The notes: generated by a model not told the origin, from the letters alone. 64,000 nt of DNA from Portibacter lacus (GCF_021533215.1 NZ_JAJNKA010000002.1:299001-363000), one strand, 5' to 3'; counted from the stretch's first letter, positions 52,979 to 63,030 are shown. Numbers and translations: made by a program.

Positions 52979-53896
52979 ATGAAAAAATTAAGAGGCTCTA
53001 TAGTAGCATTGGTAACACCATTCGAAAATGATGGCGGTATTGATTATCCTGCGTTAAGTCAGTTGATCAATTTTCATCTAGAAAACGGGACGTCTGGAAT
53101 TCTAGTTAATGGAACAACAGCAGAATCACCATGTATTACACTTGAAGAATTTGATAGCATAACAAAATTCGTGGTGGATCAGGTCAATGGTGCTATTCCA
53201 GTTATTGCAGGAACTGGGTCTAATAGCACAGACCAGGCCATCATTAGATCACAGATTGCCGAATATAACGGAGTAGATGGTCTTTTAGTGGTAAGTCCGT
53301 ATTACAACAAACCGACGGCTAAAGGTTTGCTAGAATATTTTGGAAGTATTGCCACTTCCACGTCGCTTCCGATCATCATTTACAATGTTCCAGGAAGGAC
53401 GGCATCTAATATCCCTACGGATATCATATTAGAATTAGCTAGGAGACATAGAACGATAATAGGCATAAAAGAAGCGTCAGGATCCATGGAAAAAATCATG
53501 GATTTGATTCAGAACAGACCTAGTGGATTCCTAGTTTATTCAGGAGATGATAGTCTGGCGCTTAATACTGTGTTAATAGGTGGCGACGGATGTATATCTG
53601 TAGTGGCTAATCAGATCCCTAAAGTTTTCAGCCAGATGCTGAATGCGGGTCTAAACGGAGAAATAGAAATCGCTCGTAATTTGCATTACAAGTACTATGA
53701 ATTAATGAAGCTGAATTTCATAGAAACGAATCCGATTCCTGTAAAAACAGCATTACATCAAATGGGTCTTATCTCATTAAATTTCAGAAGTCCTATGTGT
53801 ACGATGGAAGAAGAGAATGAGGCGATCTTAAGCAAGGAATTAAACAATTTGTCTCTGACAAGTTCTAAAAGAGTAAAGGAATTCATATTAGAATAA
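52979..53896 (+). CDS. dapA: 4-hydroxy-tetrahydrodipicolinate synthase
   Basis: Condenses pyruvate with aspartate semialdehyde in lysine and diaminopimelate synthesis. It is 305 aa. Seen: the VNGTTAESP Thr-Thr loop, the catalytic Tyr in YNVPGRTASN, Schiff-base Lys164 in IGIKEASG, and GGDGCISVVAN. These fit DapA proper better than the hydroxyproline deaminase at 27478. Divergent from the ACT-domain gene and followed by a terminator. Product flow continues from asd in this same window. Confidence 0.94.
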   Translation: MKKLRGSIVALVTPFENDGGIDYPALSQLINFHLENGTSGILVNGTTAESPCITLEEFDSITKFVVDQVNGAIPVIAGTGSNSTDQAIIRSQIAEYNGVDGLLVVSPYYNKPTAKGLLEYFGSIATSTSLPIIIYNVPGRTASNIPTDIILELARRHRTIIGIKEASGSMEKIMDLIQNRPSGFLVYSGDDSLALNTVLIGGDGCISVVANQIPKVFSQMLNAGLNGEIEIARNLHYKYYELMKLNFIETNPIPVKTALHQMGLISLNFRSPMCTMEEENEAILSKELNNLSLTSSKRVKEFILE

Positions 53897-53929
53897 GGGC
53901 TAAGAGATTCCTTTCATATCAAAAAAAGA

Positions 53930-53967
53930 CCTTCCTTGTTAATGTGGCTACAAGGAGGGTTTTTTTA
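53930..53967 (+). terminator. Terminator of dapA
   Basis: A 10-bp stem (53930-53939 and 53950-53959, one G-T pair, 10-nt loop) is followed by a run of seven T residues. Preceding A residues make it possibly bidirectional. Confidence 0.8.
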
Positions 53968-54195
53968 TGATCTCAGTGCTTTGTCATGATATTAGCGGTT
54001 CAAGGTCTTCAAACGATGACATCATTGAAATTTTAAACATTCCGTGATGACATCACCGTGATTCTAAGCTTTCCGCAATAGCTTTAATGTAATTTTAAAC
54101 TGTGGAAACTTCTCTTATTCTTTAAAGATTGCTAATCGGAGACGATTCATTCTTTAAGCAGTAAAGTCAATATTCTTAAAAGTGATTAATCTTCA
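53968..54195. other. Intergenic region after dapA
   Basis: The gap between dapA and the convergent thioredoxin gene holds, after the terminator, only the short string GATGACATCA repeated at about 54014 and 54041, and A+T-rich DNA. I see no gene or structured RNA here. Confidence 0.5.
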
Positions 54196-55422
54196 CTACG
54201 ACTTATCAAGATTCTCTAGAAACATTTCTACGAATCTCAAACTTTCAGAATCTCCTAAACTCAGCGATCTAGCCTTTTCAGCATATTCTAATGCTTTCTG
54301 ATCTTTACCAAGACTATGGTACATTTTAGCAACGGTGAGGTATTGATCATACACGGGATGCTCAGATAACCTAATCGATTCTTCCACTCTAAACAGGCAT
54401 ACTTTTAATTCTTTTTTATCAGCGTTAAGGCATTTGTACTTTCCTAGTTTATAAAGCAATTCTGCATTAGGCTGAATTAAAGTTTCGAGGTATTTTTCTC
54501 CCAGAATCACATATTCGTTATAATTTTCCTCTTCCTCATATCTTTTCAACAAGTATTCATAAGTATATTTTTCATACTTCCTAGGATACAAAATTGAAAA
54601 TAAAGAAGCTACCTTTTCTGGATCTGGTCTAGGTATCTGACGATAAAGGCAGTCATTAATAAGTATTTCTAGGGTTTTTCTATAATTTTCCGCGCCCATT
54701 AAATCCTGAAAGTCATCTTTCTCCGCTAGAAAATAGTCAAACAATTCCGAGTCTGTCTTATCTAGGAAGCTAACGATAAAATTCATGTTTTTCTCGCTGG
54801 ACCAATCTTCTTGGGTGTTTAAATACTTCATTGCGATGCTGTCATGCGCATCATCCATATGCTCCAACTTAAAAAATGCCTCATGGTATAAGTAGTCTGG
54901 ATTATTAGAGGCCTTAGGATCATCGAGTACAAACAATATTTTCTCGCCTGGTTCGGCAACAGGGTTGGCTGGAACAGCATTACTTGATTTAGCTTTGGAT
55001 TTCACAACAGATTTCATGGTGTTATTAACAACCATATCACCTATCTGAAGCATCTGATCTGGATTCATTACCCCATCTATTCTTTGCTTTACGTTTCCGT
55101 TAGCATCCATAATGAGCATTGTAGGCAGGAAAACTATACCATATTTCTTAGCTAGCTCTTTACCTTTGAATAGATCTACATTTACTCGGACATTAATGAA
55201 GTGCTGATTATAAAATTTCGCGACGTTTTTATTTCTAAAAACCTTCTCCATTTTCTTGCATGGCTTGCACCATGGAGCATAAGTATCTAAAAAAATATCT
55301 TTGCCTTCTTTTTCAGCTACTAATAATGCCTCATCAAAAGCATTCTCGTAGAAAGAAATACTTTGCTGTGCTTGACCGAAGCCAAAGAAACACAATAGCA
55401 AAAAACTAAAAAGATATTTCAT
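54196..55422 (-). CDS. Periplasmic thioredoxin-fold protein with helical C-terminus
   Basis: A 408-aa exported protein from the ATG at 55422. Signal peptide (MKYLFSFLLLCFFGFGQA), then a thioredoxin domain (residues ~20-130) with the active pair Cys52-Lys-Pro-Cys55 in YAPWCKPCKK and cis-Pro in FLPTMLIMD. The remaining ~270 residues are helical, with TPR-like repeats near the end (DKQALEYAEKARSL). A close paralogue precedes it in the same operon with 4 bp spacing. Role unknown; envelope thiol exchange is likely. Confidence 0.78.
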   Translation of the reverse strand: MKYLFSFLLLCFFGFGQAQQSISFYENAFDEALLVAEKEGKDIFLDTYAPWCKPCKKMEKVFRNKNVAKFYNQHFINVRVNVDLFKGKELAKKYGIVFLPTMLIMDANGNVKQRIDGVMNPDQMLQIGDMVVNNTMKSVVKSKAKSSNAVPANPVAEPGEKILFVLDDPKASNNPDYLYHEAFFKLEHMDDAHDSIAMKYLNTQEDWSSEKNMNFIVSFLDKTDSELFDYFLAEKDDFQDLMGAENYRKTLEILINDCLYRQIPRPDPEKVASLFSILYPRKYEKYTYEYLLKRYEEEENYNEYVILGEKYLETLIQPNAELLYKLGKYKCLNADKKELKVCLFRVEESIRLSEHPVYDQYLTVAKMYHSLGKDQKALEYAEKARSLSLGDSESLRFVEMFLENLDKS

Positions 55423-55426
55423 CAAA

Positions 55427-56593
55427 TTACTTCGATTCTAAAAATTTCAATTGTTGTTGAGCTTGATGTTTCGCACGCAAATCATCACCTGCAGCTAATT
55501 CAGCTTTTTCCGCCCATTTTCTTGCATCAGCCCATTGTTGTAGCTTCATAAAAGTATGACAAGCTAGCAAACAATTAGAAGCACTAGTGTTGTTTGTAGC
55601 GACATTTACAGCAATATCAGAGGCAAGATTCAACGCCTTGGGATCATTATTGTAAGCCCTTAGAAGCTTTGTCACTAATGAAATCTCTTCATCTTCTTCT
55701 CCTTTGATCACTTGACTGTGATACTTAGAAGCTGATTTAACAAAAAGTCCAGAATCATTCTTCCGATTTGCTTCGATCATATCACATTCTATCACGAATC
55801 TTTTGTACTCTTCTTTGGCATATTTCTTCACTGCATCTTTTGCCTCTTTTCCTAAAGAAGCTACATCAAACTCTAATGATTTTTCGAAAGTATTAAAACC
55901 AGCATCCACGATTTTCTCATTGAATGCTTCTCTGGTATAATATTTTAATGCTTTCTTTTTACGATCGACGAGTAGCTCGAAAAGTTTCGAATCAACTTCT
56001 GTCGTTGCTTCGAAAATAAACTTTACATTTTCTTCTGAAGAAAGATTCTTTTGAGATTTCACATATTCATTAGCAATCTTAAGGCTTGACTCACCAGATT
56101 TATTCAGCGCTTTAACATATCTGTATACGGTTTCATAACTTCTGTCGCCCTCTTCATAAAGCTTCGCATATTTCTCTGTATTGTCAAACTTTGCTAATGC
56201 TTTTTCAGCTTCAGCAAGTAGACCTTTCACATCTCTTCCACCCTTGAATTTATGCACCACTTCACCCATTCCATTGATAAAAAAGAAAGTAGGATAAGCA
56301 GAAACTGGATAGGTCTTACCAAAGTCTAGTCCTTGACCTTTTTCCATGTCAATTTTCAAATTGATAAAATTATCGTTGAAGAGTGAACCCACTTCAGACT
56401 GAGGGAAAATTTGCTTAGACATTCGCTTACAAGGACCACACCAGACCGCATAAGCATCTACAAAGACCAATTTATCTTTTTCAGCTGCCATATTAAAGGC
56501 TTCTTGATAGGCTCCTTCGAAAAATTCTATTCCTTGAGAATAGGATAATGTAAAACTGAAAAGCAGGGCTAACGCTAAATATAAATTTCTCAT
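55427..56593 (-). CDS. Periplasmic thioredoxin-fold protein, paralogue
   Basis: A 388-aa exported protein from the ATG at 56593 (a TTG two codons upstream is ignored). Signal peptide to about residue 20, then thioredoxin domain with Cys52-Gly-Pro-Cys55 (YAVWCGPCKR), the cis-Pro AYPTFFFI, and a long helical C-terminus (residues ~140-388). The CxxC sits at the same residue numbers as in the downstream paralogue, and the preceding FFEGAYQEAFNMAAEKDK segment aligns with it. The two arose by tandem duplication. Confidence 0.78.
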   Translation of the reverse strand: MRNLYLALALLFSFTLSYSQGIEFFEGAYQEAFNMAAEKDKLVFVDAYAVWCGPCKRMSKQIFPQSEVGSLFNDNFINLKIDMEKGQGLDFGKTYPVSAYPTFFFINGMGEVVHKFKGGRDVKGLLAEAEKALAKFDNTEKYAKLYEEGDRSYETVYRYVKALNKSGESSLKIANEYVKSQKNLSSEENVKFIFEATTEVDSKLFELLVDRKKKALKYYTREAFNEKIVDAGFNTFEKSLEFDVASLGKEAKDAVKKYAKEEYKRFVIECDMIEANRKNDSGLFVKSASKYHSQVIKGEEDEEISLVTKLLRAYNNDPKALNLASDIAVNVATNNTSASNCLLACHTFMKLQQWADARKWAEKAELAAGDDLRAKHQAQQQLKFLESK

Positions 56594-56723
56594 TTTCAAT
56601 GATCTATTAGAGTATTATGATACCAAAATATCTATGTAAAGATATAATAAATAAAGGATCGTTAGAAATATAAGTTCTCCCTATCGTCTTCCTTAACTTA
56701 AATATAACAAGAATTGGGCTATT

Positions 56724-57854
56724 TTAAATAGATCCGCAGATTTCATCTGCTGCAACATAAGCTTTTTTGTACCCCAGTTTAGCAGCTGACTTCATGTCTT
56801 TGCAAGCATCTTTGTTATTCTTCATCTGAACATTAACACTTGCTCTATTGTAATATGCTACGGAGGATTCCGGGTTTAATTTGATTGCTCTTGAAAAATC
56901 TTTATGCGCTGCTTTAGCCTTATTCATTCTGATGAAAGAAATCCCTCTATTGACAAATAATTCATCTTTACTAGGAGACGCAGCAATTAACTCGTTGTAA
57001 TCATCTACTGCATCTTCGTAATTTCCTTGTTCGAACAACGCGATTGCTCTATTATGTCGAGCACTTGCAAGATTAGGATTAATGTCTAGTGCGTTAGAAA
57101 AATCTCTGATCGCACCATTCATATCTTTATCTAACAATTTACAATATCCTTTATAATAATGAGCGTAAGCATTATTCGGATCACTTTTCACAGTTAGGTT
57201 GAAATCAGAATAAGCTTCTGAATACTTCTCTAATTGAAGATACGCTTTGCCTCTATTAAACAAGGCTTTAGATTCATTAGGTTTCACATCTAGAGCTGCA
57301 GTGAAGGCATTGACCGCATCGAAATGCTGACCTATTTTACTATTACATACTCCTAAGTTATAAGCTGATGTATATTGATTAGGATCTAGTATGATCGATC
57401 TTTCCAAATCTTTCACCGCTTCAGGATACTTCCCAAGTTTCATAAATACCGTCCCCCTATTCGTATATGCTCTTGCATATTCACTGTCTAGCTTAATCGC
57501 ATTTGTAAAAGCTGGGATACTTGCTTCCAATCTATCAAGCCTCATTAAGGCATAACCTTTATATAAATATGCTTTTTTAAATTGAGGATCAAGTTTTACA
57601 ACCTTGTTAAAATCATCAACTGCTCCTGCATAATCCTTGACATTAAGTTTCGCATTACCTCGATTATAATAAGCTTTTGTATAGCTTCCATCAACCTGTA
57701 TTGCTTTAGAATATTCTAAGATGGCGCCTTGGTAATCTTTAACTCGGAATTTCTCGATCGCTTTGTTAAAATGCTCGTAAGCTTCGTTGGGAGTTTCTTG
57801 AGAGAAAATGCTACTTGCCGTACATAGCAAGATCATTAAGGTGATATATCTCAT
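56724..57854 (-). CDS. Exported TPR-repeat protein
   Basis: A 376-aa protein with a signal peptide (residues 1 to about 18) and about ten consecutive 34-residue TPR units from residue ~22 to ~355 (for example YYNRGNAKLNVKDYAGAVDDF, AYTNRGTVFMKLGKYPEAVKD). The C-terminus ends with a short Cys-bearing helix (CKDMKSAAKLG). TPR arrays are protein-binding scaffolds; partners are unknown. It lies 124 bp upstream of the two thioredoxin-like genes on the same strand. A perfect palindrome TACTAATTAGTA (57873-57884) lies just before its start. Confidence 0.85.
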   Translation of the reverse strand: MRYITLMILLCTASSIFSQETPNEAYEHFNKAIEKFRVKDYQGAILEYSKAIQVDGSYTKAYYNRGNAKLNVKDYAGAVDDFNKVVKLDPQFKKAYLYKGYALMRLDRLEASIPAFTNAIKLDSEYARAYTNRGTVFMKLGKYPEAVKDLERSIILDPNQYTSAYNLGVCNSKIGQHFDAVNAFTAALDVKPNESKALFNRGKAYLQLEKYSEAYSDFNLTVKSDPNNAYAHYYKGYCKLLDKDMNGAIRDFSNALDINPNLASARHNRAIALFEQGNYEDAVDDYNELIAASPSKDELFVNRGISFIRMNKAKAAHKDFSRAIKLNPESSVAYYNRASVNVQMKNNKDACKDMKSAAKLGYKKAYVAADEICGSI

Positions 57855-57935
57855 TATTAATGTTTAGAGTATTACTAATTAGTAGTTAATCGACGAGCAT
57901 TTTCAAGATATTAACGAATAAAAACTTTTTTAAAT

Positions 57936-57943
57936 TATTTTTG
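57936..57943 (+). promoter_or_regulatory. -7 element of the fni-HMGR operon
   Basis: TATTTTTG is a perfect TAnnTTTG match about 50 bp before the fni ATG. A tiny upstream frame (57964-57984, six sense codons beginning ATG TCG TCA) falls in the resulting leader; the fni start repeats almost the same codons. Confidence 0.45.
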
Positions 57944-57993
57944 TTTCCAATTTGATTCAAAAAATGTCGTCAAAGCATCTATAATTTTAATCT

Positions 57994-59037
57994 ATGTCAT
58001 CAAATCCAAGTAATGTTTCTAAAATTGATCCTACATCGAAATCTAGGAAGTTAGATCACATAGAAATGGCTTTTGAATCGCAGATAACTCCTCAAAATAT
58101 AGACCCTAGATTCTATTATGAGCCACTACTAAGTGGTCACCCTAATAAAGCAAATGATTCAACTTTTCGCTTTTTAGACAAGCAGTTTACATTTCCTCTA
58201 TGGGTTTCAAGTATGACAGGCGGTACAGCTTATGCTGGAATCATTAATGAAAACTTAGCTAAAGCATGTAATGAGTTTGGATTTGGAATGGGACTAGGTT
58301 CATGCAGAGGATTATTATATGATGATGAAAACTTCAATGACTTTGATGTCAGAAAACATATCGGCGACCAAGCATTGTACGCGAATTTGGGAATTGCTCA
58401 GGTAGAGGAATTAATTAATAATGGTCAATTAAATAAGGCCAATGAATTGGTGAAATCTCTACAAGCTGATGGCTTAATTATTCATGTTAACCCGCTTCAA
58501 GAGTGGCTGCAGCCCGAAGGAGATGTTATTGCAAATCCGCCTATAGATACGATCAAAAGAGTTCTGGACACCTTAGATCTGAAAATAATTGTAAAGGAAG
58601 TAGGCCAGGGAATGGGTTATGAAAGTCTAAAAGCATTATTCAAATTGCCACTAGAGGCTATCGATTTCGCTGCAAACGGAGGGACGAATTTTGCAAAATT
58701 AGAAATGCACCGAGCGACCGAAGCTGTGCGTGAAAGTTATAGAAAAATTGCCAATTTAGGCCACAGTGCTGATGAAATGGTTACGCTTTCTAATCAGATA
58801 ATAGAAGAATTAAAAACCGACTGTCTTTGCAAGCAAGTAATTGTTTCTGGAGGAGTTCGTGATTTTTTAGATGGATATTATTATATTGAAAGGTTAAATG
58901 TACCTGCCATATACGGTCAGGCCTCTGCATTTCTTAAATATGCAAGAGAAGATTATGAACAATTAAGACAATATGTGGATGCGCAAGTTTCAGGATTAAG
59001 ACTAGCAAAAGCATTTTTAAAGATTAAAGAATCGTAG
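57994..59037 (+). CDS. fni: Type 2 isopentenyl-diphosphate delta-isomerase
   Basis: FMN- and NADPH-dependent isomerase of IPP to DMAPP, 347 aa. Seen: the SRKLDHIEMAF start motif, FMN-contacting SSMTGGT, GMGLGSCR, the active-site NPLQEWLQPEGD with Gln173 and metal-binding Glu175, and FAANGGTNFAKLE. It is unrelated to type 1 IDI. It abuts the HMG-CoA reductase gene with no gap, so both belong to one mevalonate-pathway unit. Confidence 0.93.
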   Translation: MSSNPSNVSKIDPTSKSRKLDHIEMAFESQITPQNIDPRFYYEPLLSGHPNKANDSTFRFLDKQFTFPLWVSSMTGGTAYAGIINENLAKACNEFGFGMGLGSCRGLLYDDENFNDFDVRKHIGDQALYANLGIAQVEELINNGQLNKANELVKSLQADGLIIHVNPLQEWLQPEGDVIANPPIDTIKRVLDTLDLKIIVKEVGQGMGYESLKALFKLPLEAIDFAANGGTNFAKLEMHRATEAVRESYRKIANLGHSADEMVTLSNQIIEELKTDCLCKQVIVSGGVRDFLDGYYYIERLNVPAIYGQASAFLKYAREDYEQLRQYVDAQVSGLRLAKAFLKIKES

Positions 59038-60366
59038 ATGGGTTCAAAGACAATAAGTGGTTTTTCTAAGCTTAATAAAGTAGGAAAAATAAAATGGATA
59101 GCTGAAACATTTTTCAAAGATCCAGAAGCTGTAATAAAAGAGCTAAAATCTTACTGGTACGCTAACGAAGAGAAACAAAGAGTATTAGATGGATTTAGCG
59201 AAAATACCTTAAGCAATTTCCCTATGCCTTTCGGTGTAGCTCCTAATTTCATGATTAATGGAAAGGCTTTTACGATTCCGATGGTTATCGAAGAAAGTTC
59301 CGTCGTAGCAGCAGCCGCTAGTGCAGCGAAATACTGGATGACTAGAGGAGGTTTCAAAACGGAAGTTCTAGGAACAACAAAAATAGGTCAACTTCACTTC
59401 AAGTGGTTTGGTGATTTTTCTAAACTCACTTCATTGACTTCAGCTTTTAGAGTTTATCTGGAAAAACATACAGATGACTTAGTGGTGAATATGAGAAATC
59501 GAGGCGGTGGTTTGACGAATCTTTATTTTAAAGATTTCGATGATCAAATCCCAGGAGTTAGGCAGTTGATATTAGAGTTTGAGACCTGTGATTCGATGGG
59601 TGCAAATTTTATCAATACCGTATTAGAAAGGTCATCCGACATTTTATACAATTTCATTCTTGATCAGGAATCATTTCTGCCTCATGAGAAAGATTATGAT
59701 AAGATCATGGCGATTTTGTCTAATTATACCCCGGAATGTTTAGTTAGAGCAAGCGTTTCATGTCCAGTAAGTGAACTGGGGAATTTTGGCCCCATTACAG
59801 GAGAGAAATTAGCTGAAAAATTTAAAGATGCTGTTGATATTGCTCGAATAGATCCATACAGAGCGTGTACACATAACAAAGGAATATACAACGGAATAGA
59901 TGCAGTTGTGTTAGCAACAGGGAATGACTTTCGAGCCATAGAATCCTGTGGACACACCTATGCTTGCAGAGATGGTCAATATAGAAGCTTGTCTTTCTGT
60001 GAGATCAAAGATGGAGTTTTTAATTTCTGGATGGATATACCGATGGCAGTAGGAACGGTAGGTGGACTTACGAATCTCCATCCAATTGCTAAGAGATCAT
60101 TAGAGATGTTAGGAAATCCAGGAAGTGAAGAGTTGATGCAAATTATTGCTGCCACTGGACTAGCACAAAACTTTGCTGCAGTAAAGTCATTGGTTACGAC
60201 TGGGATTCAGAAAGGTCATATGAAAATGCACTTGATGAATATTCTCAACCATCTTAATGCTAATGAGCAGGAAATGAATTTGGCCATAAAACATTTTGAA
60301 AAGAATCGGATTAGTTTTTCGGAAGTTCGAACTTACTTGGAAAGCAAAAGGGTGAATCTGGTTTAA
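59038..60366 (+). CDS. Hydroxymethylglutaryl-CoA reductase, class II
   Basis: Reduces HMG-CoA to mevalonate. It is 442 aa without membrane segments, and the class II type is shown by the layout. Seen: catalytic Glu85 in PMVIEESSVVAAAASA, DSMGANFIN, the Asp of AVVLATGNDFRA, and the catalytic His394 of GHMKMH. Class II enzymes were first known as degradative (Pseudomonas mevalonii), but the fni neighbour indicates biosynthesis here. The remaining pathway kinases and decarboxylase are outside the window. Confidence 0.9.
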   Translation: MGSKTISGFSKLNKVGKIKWIAETFFKDPEAVIKELKSYWYANEEKQRVLDGFSENTLSNFPMPFGVAPNFMINGKAFTIPMVIEESSVVAAAASAAKYWMTRGGFKTEVLGTTKIGQLHFKWFGDFSKLTSLTSAFRVYLEKHTDDLVVNMRNRGGGLTNLYFKDFDDQIPGVRQLILEFETCDSMGANFINTVLERSSDILYNFILDQESFLPHEKDYDKIMAILSNYTPECLVRASVSCPVSELGNFGPITGEKLAEKFKDAVDIARIDPYRACTHNKGIYNGIDAVVLATGNDFRAIESCGHTYACRDGQYRSLSFCEIKDGVFNFWMDIPMAVGTVGGLTNLHPIAKRSLEMLGNPGSEELMQIIAATGLAQNFAAVKSLVTTGIQKGHMKMHLMNILNHLNANEQEMNLAIKHFEKNRISFSEVRTYLESKRVNLV

Positions 60367-60404
60367 GACTTTTTTTAACATTCCAATTTTCGAATATCCT
60401 AACG

Positions 60405-61505
60405 CTACATAGACCCCGTCAACTTCTGAACAATCTTAAATTGATTCAGAAACTCTTTCGCAATCACCCTTATAACCGTATAGGTTGGAATCGCCAGTAT
60501 CATTCCTAGAATTCCTCCGACTTTCGCTGCTACAAGTATAATAATGAATATTTCTAAAGGATGCGCTTTCACACTATTCGAATAAATAAAGGGTTGCAAA
60601 ATAAAGTTATCCACTAATTGCATGACTGCAAAAACGATCACAACCTTTATCATTAGCGGAGAAAGCACTTCATAGAAGTCAACATTCAAATTGCTCGATA
60701 CGGTTATAAACAGCCCGAATAAAGCACCAATAAATGGCCCAACGTAAGGAATTACATTGATAATAGCTGCAAAAAATGCAATCAACAAAGCATTTTGAAT
60801 TCCAAATATCCACAGCAATATAGAGACAAAAGCTGTGATACAGAGTATTTGTAAAATGATCCCTCCAAAATATTTGCGAAGCATCCTACTAATATCTTCG
60901 ATAACCACTTCTGTATCGGCCTCATACTCATCTGGAACCATTGCTTTAATGAAGTTCGTAAACAAGTTTTTCTCCCTAAGAAAGAAAAAAGCGATGAACA
61001 AAACAGAGAAGATTCCGATTAAAATATTACCCGCGATACTGAATATATTTCCTATGAAATTACTAATGAAATCAGGCTTAAACCAGTCACTTAAGGCCCT
61101 AATAAAGTTTTCGGAGGATAATTGATCAGAGGTTACTATGCCGAGATCGATTAATTTTTGATTGATCGTACTAATCGGAACACTAAGTGTTTCGTAAATT
61201 TGATCATACTGGACATTTCGTAGATTATTTGCTTGTTCAATAATCAATGGCACGAAGATCATTACCAGCAACCCTATTCCGATAATAAATGAAATCAGTG
61301 TTAAGATCGCAGCTGGAATCCTTCCCATTCGAATCTTTTTACCAATCTTAATTTTCAGAAATAAATTCATGATCGGCTGACCAACCATGGATAGCACCCA
61401 AGCTATAATCACATATCCGACGATATCACTTAGAAAATAGACTACCGTTCCTAATACGAGTAAGGAAAAAACAATGATGGCAATTCGTCGGTTTTCTGTC
61501 TTCAT
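60405..61505 (-). CDS. AI-2E family transporter
   Basis: A 366-aa inner-membrane protein with about eight TM helices and a ~60-residue soluble loop after the second or third helix, the arrangement of the AI-2E (PerM/YhhQ-like TqsA) permease family. Seen: RRIAIIVFSLLVLGTVVYFL, the family NVIPYVGPFIGALFG and a C-terminal KVGGILGMILAIPTYTVIRV motif. Substrates vary in the family (AI-2, H+/Na+ exchange have been proposed), so none is assigned. Convergent with HMG-CoA reductase. Confidence 0.87.
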   Translation of the reverse strand: MKTENRRIAIIVFSLLVLGTVVYFLSDIVGYVIIAWVLSMVGQPIMNLFLKIKIGKKIRMGRIPAAILTLISFIIGIGLLVMIFVPLIIEQANNLRNVQYDQIYETLSVPISTINQKLIDLGIVTSDQLSSENFIRALSDWFKPDFISNFIGNIFSIAGNILIGIFSVLFIAFFFLREKNLFTNFIKAMVPDEYEADTEVVIEDISRMLRKYFGGIILQILCITAFVSILLWIFGIQNALLIAFFAAIINVIPYVGPFIGALFGLFITVSSNLNVDFYEVLSPLMIKVVIVFAVMQLVDNFILQPFIYSNSVKAHPLEIFIIILVAAKVGGILGMILAIPTYTVIRVIAKEFLNQFKIVQKLTGSM

Positions 61506-61563
61506 TGACTAAAACTAATCATTTTCCTTTTGCGCTACTAACAAAATCGACGAAATATAGCTA

Positions 61564-63027
61564 CTATACGAATAAGGGAGAATGATAGTTACTTACTAGC
61601 GCACTTTCCTTTTGTAAAAACTTGTCAACTTCTATTGCCGCTTCTCTACCCTCTGCAATTGCCCAAACCACTAAAGATTGACCTCTTCTCATATCACCTG
61701 CAACAAAAACTTTATCGAGACTCGTCTTATACTGTTCATCCTTTACATTTCCACGATCGGTCATCTCTAATTTTAGATCAGATAACATCCCTTCATACTG
61801 GGGATGAATAAACCCTACTGCTAGTAATGCTAATTCACAATCAACAATGCGATCGCTTCCTTCAACTTCTTCGAAACTAAATCGTCCAGTTTCTGGATTT
61901 TTTTCCCATTTGAGATCAACAAGTTTCAATCCTTTAAGATTGCCTTTTCCATCACCAATAAACTCTTTCGTATTAATAGCCCAGTGACGCTCAGCCCCTT
62001 CTTCATGTGAACTAGAAGTCCTTAGCTGCATCGGCCATAGTGGCCATGGTGTAGATGGATCTCTTTCTTCTGGTGGCTTAGACATTAATTCAATTTGTGT
62101 CACAGATGCTGCTCGATGTCTGTTAGATGTACCTACACAATCAGATCCTGTATCACCTCCTCCGATCACAACGACATTCTTATCCGTAGCAAAAATTTCT
62201 TGATTTTCTTCGAATTGATCTCCTTGAACTCTTTTGTTTTGCTGTTCTAAAAATTCCATTGCAAAATGAACGCCTTTCAGATCACGTCCAGGTATTTTCA
62301 AATCACGCGGAATCGTAGAACCTCCAGCAAGAATCACTGCATCGAATTCATCCAGTACATCCTTCACTTTTATATTTCCACCTACATTTGCATTTACTTC
62401 GAATTTCACCCCAGCTTCTCTCATCAGGTCAACCCTTCTAGAAACAACATCCTTTTCCAACTTGAAATCTGGAATTCCGTATCTTAGCAAACCTCCTATT
62501 CTATCGCTTCTTTCGTATACCGTTACTTCATGACCAGCTTTTAACAACTGAGACGCAGCCGCTAATCCAGCAGGACCTGAGCCTACAACAGCTACTTTCT
62601 GGCCAGTAGGAGCACCTTTTTCTTCTACCACCCAACCATTTTCAAACGCCTTCTCTGCAATACTCTTTTCTACAAGTTCGATCGTAACTGGATCATTGTT
62701 TATTCCCAATACACATGATTGCTCACATGGTGCTGGACAAATTCTGCCTGTAAATTCAGGAAAATTGTTCGTACTATTTAAGACATGGAAAGCTTTCTCC
62801 CAATCCTCTTTATATACTGCATCATTAAACGCAGGAATATTATTCCCTAACGGACAGCCGTTATGACAAAAAGGGACACCACAATCCATACATCTTGCAG
62901 CTTGAGTTTTTGTCTTCTCTTCAGAAAAGTCCTTATAGATTTCCTTATAGTCATTAATCCTTGACTTAGGATCTCTCGATTCAGGTAGTTCTCTATTATA
63001 CTTTATAAAACCTTTGATATCTCCCAT
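61564..63027 (-). CDS. gltD: Glutamate synthase [NADPH] small subunit
   Basis: A 487-aa beta subunit that passes electrons from NADPH to the large subunit. Seen: two N-terminal Cys clusters (CMDCGVPFCHNGCPLGN and CPAPCEQSCVLG) binding 4Fe-4S centres, FAD motif VGSGPAGLAAA, NADPH motif VIGGGDTGSDC, and the C-terminal VFVAGDMRRGQSLVVWAI. It follows gltB by 3 bp. Confidence 0.95.
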   Translation of the reverse strand: MGDIKGFIKYNRELPESRDPKSRINDYKEIYKDFSEEKTKTQAARCMDCGVPFCHNGCPLGNNIPAFNDAVYKEDWEKAFHVLNSTNNFPEFTGRICPAPCEQSCVLGINNDPVTIELVEKSIAEKAFENGWVVEEKGAPTGQKVAVVGSGPAGLAAASQLLKAGHEVTVYERSDRIGGLLRYGIPDFKLEKDVVSRRVDLMREAGVKFEVNANVGGNIKVKDVLDEFDAVILAGGSTIPRDLKIPGRDLKGVHFAMEFLEQQNKRVQGDQFEENQEIFATDKNVVVIGGGDTGSDCVGTSNRHRAASVTQIELMSKPPEERDPSTPWPLWPMQLRTSSSHEEGAERHWAINTKEFIGDGKGNLKGLKLVDLKWEKNPETGRFSFEEVEGSDRIVDCELALLAVGFIHPQYEGMLSDLKLEMTDRGNVKDEQYKTSLDKVFVAGDMRRGQSLVVWAIAEGREAAIEVDKFLQKESALVSNYHSPLFV

Positions 63028-63030
63028 GAC

